Of a stretch of DNA of 10,013 bases, positions 1-5,227 are shown piece after piece. The stretch is from Pyrodictiaceae archaeon. GTDB lineage: Archaea > Thermoproteota > Thermoprotei_A > Sulfolobales > Pyrodictiaceae. How positions within the stretch are numbered: position 1 is the stretch's first letter; every line of letters begins with the position of its first letter. Where the stretch lies: positions 1 to 10,013 of the forward strand of contig JALSNP010000058.1 of the NCBI GenBank assembly GCA_026986935.1, read 5' to 3'. The notes under the pieces were generated by a model, which was given only the letters and a program-made list of their open reading frames with translations, ran no database searches and was not told the origin of the DNA. Made by a program: the position numbers and the translations under genes.

Positions 1-52
1 AGAGCCGGTGGCCGCATTGGCCGCGCGGGTTCAAATCCCGCCCCCGGCGCCA
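1..52 (+). tRNA. tRNA-Ser, 3' portion (5' part outside the window)
   Basis: The T arm is clear: stem GCGGG (25-29), loop TTCAAAT (30-36), stem CCCGC (37-41). It is followed by the acceptor 3' strand CCCCGGC (42-48), discriminator G49 and an encoded CCA (50-52). Upstream, GGCC (10-13) and GGCC (19-22) pair around a 5-base loop as a long variable arm, so this is a type II tRNA (Ser or Leu in archaea). AGCCG (3-7) is probably the 3' side of the anticodon stem, which puts the anticodon just off the left edge. The G discriminator and an acceptor that would pair with GCCGGGG fit archaeal tRNA-Ser; archaeal tRNA-Leu normally has A73. The isoacceptor cannot be read from this window. Confidence 0.88.
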
Positions 53-84
53 TGAAGCATTCCAATACCTGCCTCGGTGCTGAG

Positions 85-126
85 ATTGTTTTATGATTCT
101 TAAGAATTGTTTCACAAATTGTTTTA
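85..126 (+). repeat. Three short ATTGTTT direct repeats in the tRNA-USP gap
   Basis: ATTGTTT occurs at 85-91, 106-112 and 118-124, and the first and third copies extend to ATTGTTTTA. The tract is AT-rich, about 30-70 bases past the tRNA 3' end. U-rich stretches like these could act as archaeal transcription stop signals for the tRNA transcript, or they may simply be AT-rich spacer. Only the repeats themselves are observed. Confidence 0.3.
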
Positions 127-163
127 ATTAGTGTTTCTCATGTATAGTGTGGTGGACGCCATA

Positions 164-169
164 TTTTTT
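164..169 (+). terminator. T-run, possible archaeal terminator
   Basis: This is a run of six T in a T-rich tract (ATATTTTTTGTCTCTT), lying after the tRNA and 40 bases before the universal stress protein gene. Archaeal RNA polymerase can stop at oligo-T without a hairpin, so it could end readthrough from the tRNA. There is no stem-loop support. Confidence 0.3.
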
Positions 170-208
170 GTCTCTTAGCTAGCTCTTATTAAGCAGGGGT
201 TATGCCGC

Positions 209-1033
209 TTGTTTAGGCATGCCGTAGTGGGTATTGATTTATCAAAAGTAAGTAAGTACTTTGTTAAGTGGCTTCCTAGTCTGAGATCTATAGAGACTAA
301 GCGTTTAAGCCTCGTTCATGTAATTCCGCTAGAGGTTGTTGAGCACGTTGCCGGGTTCGCGGTTGATAAGCTACTTGCTGAGCTCCGTAAAGACGCGTTA
401 GAGAAGCTTGAGGAGTATGCAAGATTCTTGGAGGATACCGGGTTTGTTGTAGATTTTAAGATTCTTGGCCCAGCTATTCCTGCCAGAAAACTAGCTGAGG
501 AGGCTGAGCGCATCAACGCCGACTATATAGTGGTTGCTTCGCGTGGTCATGGCTGGCTACGTGATCTATTGCTTGGGAGTACTGTTGAGGAGTTGTTAAG
601 AATTTCGAGAAAACCTGTGCTAGTCTCTAAGCCTTATAGGCATGCGAAGGGCGAGGGGGCTGAGATAAGAACTCCTCCTAACCCGTTCTCCGGCTCTCCC
701 ATACTTGCTGCTCTCGAGTTTGACGAGTATTTTGACTCAGTTGTTTCCTGTGGAGTGGGGTTATCTAAGGTGTCTCGCGCTGAGCTAGTCCTATTACATG
801 TTGTTGAGGAGGGTGATGAGGGACAGGCAAAGGAGAGGCTTGAGAGGCTTGTAAAAAGCTTAGCAGGGGAGACCAGTGTGAGATATGTGATAGGTAGGGG
901 GCGCCCCCATAAGGCCATAGTCGAGGCTGTGGAGAAGCTTAGACCGGGTATTGTTTTGATAGGTGGTAAGCCGGGTAGTGTTTTAGAGTATGTTGTTAAG
1001 CGTTCGCCAGTACACGTGTTTTCTTGCAAATAG
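209..1033 (+). CDS. Tandem universal stress protein (UspA family), two domains
   Basis: This 274-residue protein carries two UspA-like domains, about residues 1-142 and 163-274, joined by a polar linker. Domain 1 opens with the usual hydrophobic strand (AVVGIDLS) and keeps the nucleotide-binding signature: A110-x2-G113-x9-G123-S124, with Ala replacing the first Gly, followed by KPVLVSKP. Domain 2 has the same strand order, but its signature is eroded to IGGKPGS (251-257), so it probably does not bind ATP. Such tandem proteins are soluble and are thought to sense or buffer adenine nucleotides under stress; the target is unknown. I chose the TTG at 209 because it gives MFRHAVV, typical of Usp N-termini, and GGGGT lies 8 bases upstream. 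An ATG at 202 is out of frame and stops after four codons. The family call is firm; the role is not. Confidence 0.9.
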   Translation: MFRHAVVGIDLSKVSKYFVKWLPSLRSIETKRLSLVHVIPLEVVEHVAGFAVDKLLAELRKDALEKLEEYARFLEDTGFVVDFKILGPAIPARKLAEEAERINADYIVVASRGHGWLRDLLLGSTVEELLRISRKPVLVSKPYRHAKGEGAEIRTPPNPFSGSPILAALEFDEYFDSVVSCGVGLSKVSRAELVLLHVVEEGDEGQAKERLERLVKSLAGETSVRYVIGRGRPHKAIVEAVEKLRPGIVLIGGKPGSVLEYVVKRSPVHVFSCK

Positions 1034-1055
1034 CTTTCTGTTCCATAATATTGCA

Positions 1056-1068
1056 CAAAGGTTTATGA
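1056..1068 (+). promoter_or_regulatory. Possible TATA/BRE element for the aromatic-rich small-protein genes
   Basis: CAAAGGTTTATGA contains a TATA-like TTTATG (1062-1067) behind a purine-rich BRE-like stretch. Transcription would begin near 1088-1092 and give a leader of about 35 bases that includes the hairpin and ribosome-binding site before the ATG at 1126. The match to the archaeal consensus is imperfect. Confidence 0.35.
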
Positions 1069-1100
1069 CCCCCTTAGAGGATAGAGTATACGTGGAAACA

Positions 1101-1121
1101 CTCCTCCAAGAGGAGGCGAGG
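1101..1121 (+). promoter_or_regulatory. Ribosome-binding site inside a small hairpin
   Basis: GAGGAGG (1110-1116) is a strong anti-SD match about 9 bases before the ATG at 1126. The six bases CTCCTC (1101-1106) are perfectly complementary to GAGGAG (1110-1115) with a CAA loop, so a 6-bp hairpin can cover the binding site. The pairing is visible; a control function is inferred. Confidence 0.5.
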
Positions 1122-1125
1122 CACC

Positions 1126-1377
1126 ATGTCCTGGTGGAGAGGTAGGGGATGGGGATGGAAAGGTGGATGGAGAGGCCCCTGGCCAGGAAACGGTCCATTC
1201 AGCTACCTACCGCCATGGCTAAGACCTGGATGGCTACTAGGTGGTAGGGGGGCCTGCTGGCGCCTATACGGTATACCTGGCTGGGCTTACTGGGCATATC
1301 GCTACACCCCGCCACTCGTACCATACTGGGCTCGCTACCCATACCCCCCGTATCCTTATGCGCCATACTATTGGTGA
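1126..1377 (+). CDS. Small Trp/Tyr/Gly/Pro-rich protein, DUF5320-like N-terminal type
   Basis: The protein has 83 residues with extreme composition: 13 Trp and 12 Tyr, about 30% aromatic. It begins with a basic W/G/R segment (1-22), then PFSYLPPWLRPGW, then GIPGWAYWAYRY, and ends in a Pro-Tyr tail (PYPPYPYAPYYW). Similar W/G/R starts followed by an L/IPGW element and P/Y-rich stretches are what I recall of archaeal DUF5320 proteins, which often sit beside DUF134 regulators, as here. It lacks the C-terminal coiled coil of those proteins; the next gene has one. There is a single Cys (44), no signal peptide, and no stretch that is a convincing membrane helix. The ATG has a strong GAGGAGG site. 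That it is a real gene is supported by the ribosome-binding site and the tandem arrangement; its function is unknown. Confidence 0.7.
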   Translation: MSWWRGRGWGWKGGWRGPWPGNGPFSYLPPWLRPGWLLGGRGACWRLYGIPGWAYWAYRYTPPLVPYWARYPYPPYPYAPYYW

Positions 1378-1409
1378 CACGGAAACGGAATAACCAGGGC
1401 AATACACTA

Positions 1410-1416
1410 GGTGGAG
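1410..1416 (+). promoter_or_regulatory. Ribosome-binding site GGTGGAG for the second small gene
   Basis: GGTGGAG ends 4 bases before the ATG at 1421, and its GGTG part, with a 7-base spacing, resembles the GGTGA motif seen before other genes here. It supports translation of the 1421 frame as a separate protein rather than as a remnant of the upstream gene. Confidence 0.55.
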
Positions 1417-1420
1417 ACAC

Positions 1421-1681
1421 ATGTTTTATCCCTGGTGGATGCTAAGAAGAGTGCGCGGGCACCCGTACCTAGCCGCCCCGATGTATTACCCCATTATACC
1501 ATTGTACCCCCCATACTATGCTCCCATACCGCCACCATACCCGCTGCTAAGCCCGGAGGACGAGCTAAGATTTCTAGAAGAGTATAAGCGCTACCTAGAG
1601 GACGAGCTGAAGAGCATCAAGGAGGAAATAGAAGAGGTTGAAGCACGTATAGAAGAACTAAAGAGGATGCTGAATAAGTAA
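1421..1681 (+). CDS. Small Pro/Tyr-rich protein with C-terminal coiled coil, DUF5320-like C-terminal type
   Basis: The protein has 86 residues in two parts. Residues 1-42 are rich in Tyr and Pro (PMYYPIIPLYPPYYAPIPPP), and residues 43-86 are a strongly charged heptad helix beginning LSPEDELRFLEEYKRYLEDE and ending ELKRMLNK. In DUF5320-like archaeal proteins as I know them, a P/Y-rich stretch runs directly into such a helix, so this gene and the one 43 bases upstream together look like one such protein encoded in two pieces. The coiled coil suggests self-association or pairing with the upstream partner. There are no Cys residues and no signal peptide. The two genes are probably one transcript. 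Function is unknown; family placement is by pattern only. Confidence 0.72.
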   Translation: MFYPWWMLRRVRGHPYLAAPMYYPIIPLYPPYYAPIPPPYPLLSPEDELRFLEEYKRYLEDELKSIKEEIEEVEARIEELKRMLNK

Positions 1682-1703
1682 TCAGTAACCACTACCCCTA
1701 GTG

Positions 1704-1716
1704 CATTGTTTTTCTT
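1704..1716 (+). terminator. T-rich tract after the small-protein pair
   Basis: CATTGTTTTTCTT contains five consecutive T (1709-1713), 28 bases after the stop at 1681 and ahead of the next promoter. This is a plausible oligo-T termination site for the pair. No hairpin is evident. Confidence 0.35.
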
Positions 1717-1758
1717 AACATCTGTGCCGCGCACCGTCTCCCCAGAATCTATAATGAT

Positions 1759-1767
1759 TACTTAATA
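1759..1767 (+). promoter_or_regulatory. TATA-like box for the DUF134 regulator gene
   Basis: TACTTAATA is centred about 26 bases before the GTG at 1789, the usual archaeal TATA-to-start distance. It therefore predicts a leaderless transcript starting at that GTG. This is the main reason to keep the GTG over the in-frame ATG at 1816. Confidence 0.5.
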
Positions 1768-1788
1768 CCTTGCAGCCTGGTTAACAGT

Positions 1789-2127
1789 GTGGATGGGTTA
1801 GCTTACTTGCCTCCCATGCGCCGTAGGCGTAGAAGACACGGGTGCTGGATAAGGGAGAAACCGCCATGGCTTCTTCACCTAGGTCAGCGAGGCACAGTAT
1901 TTCTCCCAATAGGGGACGAAGACGTACTAGATAAGGGGGACCCGGTGCTTCTTTACCCAGAGGAGCTAGAAGCTTATCGCCTAGTATACCTTGAGGGAAG
2001 GACTCAAGAAGAAGCAGCGCGGATTATGCGCGTCTCCCGTGGTACCCTGTGGCGCCTCCTATCCAGCGCGAGGAGGAAAATAGGCCTAGCCCTGGTTCAG
2101 CGCAGACCGCTTATTATACTCTCCTAG
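1789..2127 (+). CDS. DUF134 / UPF0251 family helix-turn-helix protein
   Basis: This 112-residue predicted DNA-binding protein has a basic N-terminus (RRRRRRHGCW, 11-20). The family core follows: YPEELEAYRLVYLEG (56-70), then TQEEAARIMRVSRGTLWRLL (72-91), a sigma-70 region 4-like helix-turn-helix, and SSARRKIGLALVQ. The spacing matches UPF0251 proteins, which are about 90-110 residues long. The listed GTG start fits a leaderless transcript from the TATA-like box at 1759. The ATG at 1816, which starts directly at the Arg run, matches the usual family N-terminus and would give 103 residues. DUF134 genes commonly sit next to DUF5320-like genes, so the two small genes just upstream are the obvious candidate targets. 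Many bacterial and archaeal relatives lie near NifX-like proteins; none is present here. Confidence 0.88.
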   Translation: MDGLAYLPPMRRRRRRHGCWIREKPPWLLHLGQRGTVFLPIGDEDVLDKGDPVLLYPEELEAYRLVYLEGRTQEEAARIMRVSRGTLWRLLSSARRKIGLALVQRRPLIILS

Positions 2128-2147
2128 ACTATGTGGTCATTGCGTTA

Positions 2148-2155
2148 CTTAAAAG
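2148..2155 (+). promoter_or_regulatory. TATA-like box for the MoaD-like gene
   Basis: CTTAAAAG predicts a start of transcription near 2177, just before the ATG pair at 2181 and 2185. A second AT-rich element, ACTATAA (2164-2170), would instead start near 2193 and suit the ATG at 2224. The choice between them decides the protein's N-terminus. Confidence 0.45.
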
Positions 2156-2223
2156 CGTGTAATACTATAACCTAACTATAATGGATGGAGGGAACAGGGT
2201 TAGGAGACGGGGGTCGCTTAGCG

Positions 2224-2496
2224 ATGCCACGGGTTCGCGTAAAGCTGGTATCTCTTCTCCGTGATGCAGTAGATGGCGCTCATGAGATCATGCTCGAGGT
2301 TCGTAATGGATCCAGTCTAGGCGATGCTATAAGACAGTTATTCTCGCAGTATCCTCGATTAGGGAAACTAGTTGAGGAGCTGTCTAAGAGAGGGCTTGAT
2401 GTCTTGTTCGTGCTTAATGGGAAAGAAACAAGTCTAAACGCCGAGATAAAGGATGGTGATGAGATAGTTATTCTTCCTCCCGCTTCAGGGGGTTAG
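2224..2496 (+). CDS. MoaD/ThiS-family ubiquitin-like sulfur carrier
   Basis: This is a 90-residue beta-grasp protein ending in PPASGG. The C-terminal Gly-Gly is the feature that is adenylated and thiocarboxylated in MoaD and ThiS, or conjugated to lysines in archaeal SAMPs. The visible core is RVKLVSLLRDAVDG, a helix with LGDAIRQLFSQYP, then VLFVLNGKE and DGDEIVILPPASGG, which is classic MoaD order and length. I start it at ATG 2224 (MPRVRVKL) because beta-strand 1 begins there. An in-frame ATG at 2185 would add 13 Gly-rich residues that the family does not need, though it would fit a near-leaderless transcript. No molybdopterin-synthase large subunit (MoaE) or E1 enzyme lies in the window, so molybdopterin synthesis, tRNA thiolation and SAMP-type tagging all remain possible. 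The stop overlaps the convergent PEBP gene by 4 bases. Confidence 0.87.
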   Translation: MPRVRVKLVSLLRDAVDGAHEIMLEVRNGSSLGDAIRQLFSQYPRLGKLVEELSKRGLDVLFVLNGKETSLNAEIKDGDEIVILPPASGG

Positions 2497-3104
2497 CGAG
2501 AATAGTACCCGTAGAGAAGCCCATACGCGACTACATGGGGCTTGATAATTGCTAGTAGTTTTTCAGCTGTAAGCCCTGGTGGGAGTCTTAGTTCGCGGTT
2601 AAGCCCTATGACAAGGATTACGTAACGGTGCTTGCTCCCCCTGGGTGGGCAGGGCGGCCCATAACCTATTTTGCCGTAGCTATTTACTCCCTGTACACCG
2701 ATACCACTAACTATTGGTGTGGCTGGCAACGCTTCAGGTATATTTACGTACTCTGAGGGCTTGATCTGGTACATCACCCAGTGGTAGAAGATGCCGTTTG
2801 GTGCATCGGGGTCATACATTATTAGTACTAGCTCCTTCACCTCCCGAGGTATATTGTATATGGTGATTGGCGGGGATATTGCTAGGCCGTCGCATGTGTA
2901 GCGTTTTGGTATATTCGATCCATTGGTTATCACGGGTGATCTTATTTTAATTATCTGTGGCTTGTCTCTCACGGCGCTGGGTAAGGGAATGGTCTTAGTA
3001 GATCTATGTGCACGCGTGTTAAAGTAAATAAGGCTGGAGACAATAATCACTACAACGAGGATTGCAAATAATACGAGCACGCTCTTACGGAGCGAGTGCC
3101 GCAT
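2493..3104 (-). CDS. Membrane-anchored PEBP-family protein (YbhB/YbcL type)
   Basis: The protein has 203 residues. Residues 9-27 form one hydrophobic helix (VLVLFAILVVVIIVSSLIYF) after a basic start, suggesting an N-terminal anchor or uncleaved signal, with the domain outside the cell. Residues about 50-203 are the phosphatidylethanolamine-binding fold: the DPDAP motif (98-102), HW (108-109), GPPCPPRGSKHRY (149-161) and a C-terminal AYGLLYGYYSR. These residues line the anion or phospholipid head-group pocket in known PEBPs; the ligand here is unknown. I chose the ATG at 3104, with GGTGA 4 bases upstream on the minus strand. An open extension to 3206 would put 34 extra residues before the membrane helix and run into the divergent promoter. 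One Cys lies at the domain start (71) and one in the GPPCPP loop (152). Confidence 0.9.
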   Translation of the reverse strand: MRHSLRKSVLVLFAILVVVIIVSSLIYFNTRAHRSTKTIPLPSAVRDKPQIIKIRSPVITNGSNIPKRYTCDGLAISPPITIYNIPREVKELVLIMYDPDAPNGIFYHWVMYQIKPSEYVNIPEALPATPIVSGIGVQGVNSYGKIGYGPPCPPRGSKHRYVILVIGLNRELRLPPGLTAEKLLAIIKPHVVAYGLLYGYYSR

Positions 3105-3146
3105 AGGTTCACCACTATATGAGTTAGTGGGAAGGAGTATAGATAG

Positions 3147-3154
3147 ATTAAAAC
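3147..3154. promoter_or_regulatory. TATA-like element shared by the divergent PEBP and e-MtaB genes
   Basis: ATTAAAAC, read as GTTTTAAT on the minus strand, lies centrally between the two divergent starts. On the minus strand it predicts transcription from about 3124, giving a 20-base leader with GGTGA before the ATG at 3104. On the plus strand it predicts a start near 3176, just before the ATG at 3184. It may serve one or both genes; the gap is only 79 bases. Confidence 0.45.
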
Positions 3155-3183
3155 AATGAGGCCATAAGATAGGTGTTTGTGCG

Positions 3184-4497
3184 ATGGCGCGCCGTACAGT
3201 GTACATAGAGACCTATGGGTGCGCACTGAATTTCGCTGATACAGCTATTATGAAGACTGCACTACTTAATCATGGTTACGAAATAGTAGATAAAATAGAG
3301 GACGCGGATATAATCATAATAAATACTTGCACTGTCCGCCTCGACACAGAGGAGAAGATGTCTAAGAGAATACTCGCCTTGGGCAAATACTCTAAGGAGA
3401 AGAACAAGGAGCTAGTCGTTGCGGGCTGTATGGCTACAGCGCAGCCGTATAAGGTCAAAAAGCTCGCTCCCCACGCGCATCTAGTAGCGACATATAATGT
3501 GCACCGAGTAATAGAGGCCATTGAGAAGAGAATAGATCTTTTAGAAGAACCGAGTAAGCCAAAGACACTATTCATGCCCAACCCGAGGATGATGCTGAGG
3601 GGCCTAATAGCCGAGATACCGCTTGTAGATGGGTGTCTCGGCGACTGCTCTTTCTGTATAACAAAGCTCGCGCGACGCCACGTATATAGTCGGCCTATGG
3701 AGCAGATAACAAGCCTCATACAGCAACTGGTTAGGAGAGGAGTTGTCGAGATAAGGCTTACTGGCCAGGATGTAGCCGTATATGGAGTCGATATAGCTGG
3801 GCGCAGGTTGTTACCAACACTGATGCGAAAAATAATGGATATACCCGGGGACTTCATGGTCAGAATAGGCATGATGAGCCCCGACCAGCTCGAACCAGTA
3901 CTCGATGAGTTCATAGACGCTCTTCGTCATCCCCGATTCTTTAAGTTTGTCCACCTCCCGGTCCAGAGCGGCGACGATAATGTGCTTAAAATAATGAAGA
4001 GACGTTATAGTGTCGACCAATACCGCGCCCTTGTGAAGGAGATAAGGTCGAAGATACCTGGTGTGATGATAGCCACGGATATAATAGTTGGGCACCCAGG
4101 CGAGGATGAAGAAGCTTTCCAAAACACTGTGAGATTAGTGGAGGAGCTCAGGTTTGAGAGAGTACACCTAGCCCAGTATACTCCAAGGCCGCGCACAGTT
4201 GCTGCAGGACTACCACAGGTACCCGATCCGGTGAAGAAGAAGCGCTCAAAAATACTCGGGGAAATAATTGCTCGCATAGGGCTAGAGGAGCATAGGCGCT
4301 TCATAGGCTCACGTGCCCGCGTCCTAGTCGTATCACCGGGGGAGCGAGGCGGGCTTGACGCTAAGATGTTTAACTATATGCCGGTGATCCTTCCACCTAA
4401 TAGTGCTAGGCCTGGCAGTTGGTGTAATGTTGAAATAACAGACGCTACATGGTACGACTTACGGGGCAGAGTCCTTGAGTGCACAGAGCCAGGCTAA
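3184..4497 (+). CDS. tRNA t6A37 methylthiotransferase, archaeal e-MtaB (MiaB-like radical SAM)
   Basis: This 437-residue enzyme converts N6-threonylcarbamoyladenosine at tRNA position 37 to its 2-methylthio form. The N-terminal UPF0004 domain carries the three auxiliary-cluster cysteines: C13 (YGCALN), C49 (NTCTV) and C82 (AGCMA). The radical SAM motif is C151-x3-C155-x2-C158 (GCLGDCSFC). Further marks are LTGQDVAVYG, HLPVQSGDDNVLKIMKR and the SAM-domain TDIIVGHPGEDEEAF. The last ~65 residues (VLVVSPGERGG onward) look like a TRAM RNA-binding domain. Length and order fit the archaeal/eukaryotic e-MtaB (CDKAL1-type) branch rather than bacterial MiaB. The ATG has GGTG 8 bases upstream. The 3' end overlaps rpiA by 23 bases, indicating a common transcript. 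The e-MtaB versus MiaB assignment rests on archaeal origin and sequence style. Confidence 0.93.
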   Translation: MARRTVYIETYGCALNFADTAIMKTALLNHGYEIVDKIEDADIIIINTCTVRLDTEEKMSKRILALGKYSKEKNKELVVAGCMATAQPYKVKKLAPHAHLVATYNVHRVIEAIEKRIDLLEEPSKPKTLFMPNPRMMLRGLIAEIPLVDGCLGDCSFCITKLARRHVYSRPMEQITSLIQQLVRRGVVEIRLTGQDVAVYGVDIAGRRLLPTLMRKIMDIPGDFMVRIGMMSPDQLEPVLDEFIDALRHPRFFKFVHLPVQSGDDNVLKIMKRRYSVDQYRALVKEIRSKIPGVMIATDIIVGHPGEDEEAFQNTVRLVEELRFERVHLAQYTPRPRTVAAGLPQVPDPVKKKRSKILGEIIARIGLEEHRRFIGSRARVLVVSPGERGGLDAKMFNYMPVILPPNSARPGSWCNVEITDATWYDLRGRVLECTEPG

Positions 4498-5227
4498 GCA
4501 GAACGCTGCACGAAGAGCAGCAGAAATTATATCCGATCAGCTTCAGAGGATAAACAGCCTCGGCATAGGAACAGGGTCTACCGTTAGGCTTGTGCTAGAG
4601 CATCTTATGAGTAGTAGCTATGCTAGGCGACTACTGGGTGAAAAGAGCCTATACGTGTCGAGCCTTGACACTTTCTATGTTCTCAGAGACTATGGGTTTG
4701 AGCCACAATTAGTAGTTCCTCGTACTGGCCTAGACCTGTACTTTGACGGCGCCGATGAAGTGGTTATAGCGAGCAGGTACTGCGATGTAGTAAAAGGCAG
4801 GGGGGCTGCATTAACAAGAGAGAAGATACTAGCATACAATAGTAGGAAAGTCGTCCTGGTTGTTGATGAGACAAAGCTTGCAAAGAAACTAGGTGAGCAT
4901 AATAAGCCCCTACCCATAGAAGTCGTGCCCGCTGCCGCTGACGCGGTGCTAGCTTTCCTTTATTCGCAGGGAGTAAAGGCCTCTCTAAGAATGGGGTGCA
5001 AGTGCAGGGATGGACCCGCCATAACAGATAATTACGGCCTCATCGTGGACGCTTGGCCATGGAGCCTCGAGGATATCAGGGGGTTCATTGAGAGATTAGA
5101 GAGAGTCCCCGGGGTTATCGATCACGGGTTTTTCAGCGGCTTCGTCGATAAAGTCGTAGTCGGGTACCAGGATAGGGTGAGCGTCTTCGAATGCCTAAGA
5201 ACGGAAAAGAACCCAGCCCTAGCATAG
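4475..5227 (+). CDS. rpiA: Ribose-5-phosphate isomerase A
   Basis: This 250-residue enzyme interconverts ribose 5-phosphate and ribulose 5-phosphate, supplying pentoses for nucleotides; in many archaea it connects to the ribulose-monophosphate route. Conserved blocks are all present: LGIGTGSTV (29-37, phosphate loop), FDGADE (90-95) with the Asp pair D91/D94, KGRGAALTREK (107-117) with catalytic-type K107 and E116, PIEVVP (147-152), TDNYGLIVDA, and PGVIDHGFF (212-220). Two extra cysteines (175, 177) sit in the loop before the TDN motif. The start is a TTG inside the end of the e-MtaB gene. It is the only credible start, since the family's first helix begins right after it and no other start codon precedes the phosphate loop. 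Its 3' end overlaps the SWIM gene by 37 bases. Confidence 0.94.
   Translation: MSAQSQAKQNAARRAAEIISDQLQRINSLGIGTGSTVRLVLEHLMSSSYARRLLGEKSLYVSSLDTFYVLRDYGFEPQLVVPRTGLDLYFDGADEVVIASRYCDVVKGRGAALTREKILAYNSRKVVLVVDETKLAKKLGEHNKPLPIEVVPAAADAVLAFLYSQGVKASLRMGCKCRDGPAITDNYGLIVDAWPWSLEDIRGFIERLERVPGVIDHGFFSGFVDKVVVGYQDRVSVFECLRTEKNPALA

Noticed and set aside
85..126. CRISPR-like or integration repeats next to the tRNA
   Set aside because: The repeats are only 7-9 bases with unequal spacing. No integrase gene or duplicated tRNA 3' end is present in the window.
634..1056. Minus-strand open frame of 140 codons opposite the stress protein
   Set aside because: Its translation is Ser/Thr/Pro-rich with no motif, and it lies wholly opposite a clear UspA-family gene in the complementary frame.
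3105..3206. 34-residue N-terminal extension of the PEBP protein
   Set aside because: It would run into the e-MtaB start and its own promoter; the ATG at 3104 has GGTGA and begins right before the membrane helix.
3276..3914. Minus-strand open frame of 212 codons opposite e-MtaB
   Set aside because: Composition is Ser/Ile-rich without domain features; the plus strand carries every conserved e-MtaB motif across the same span.
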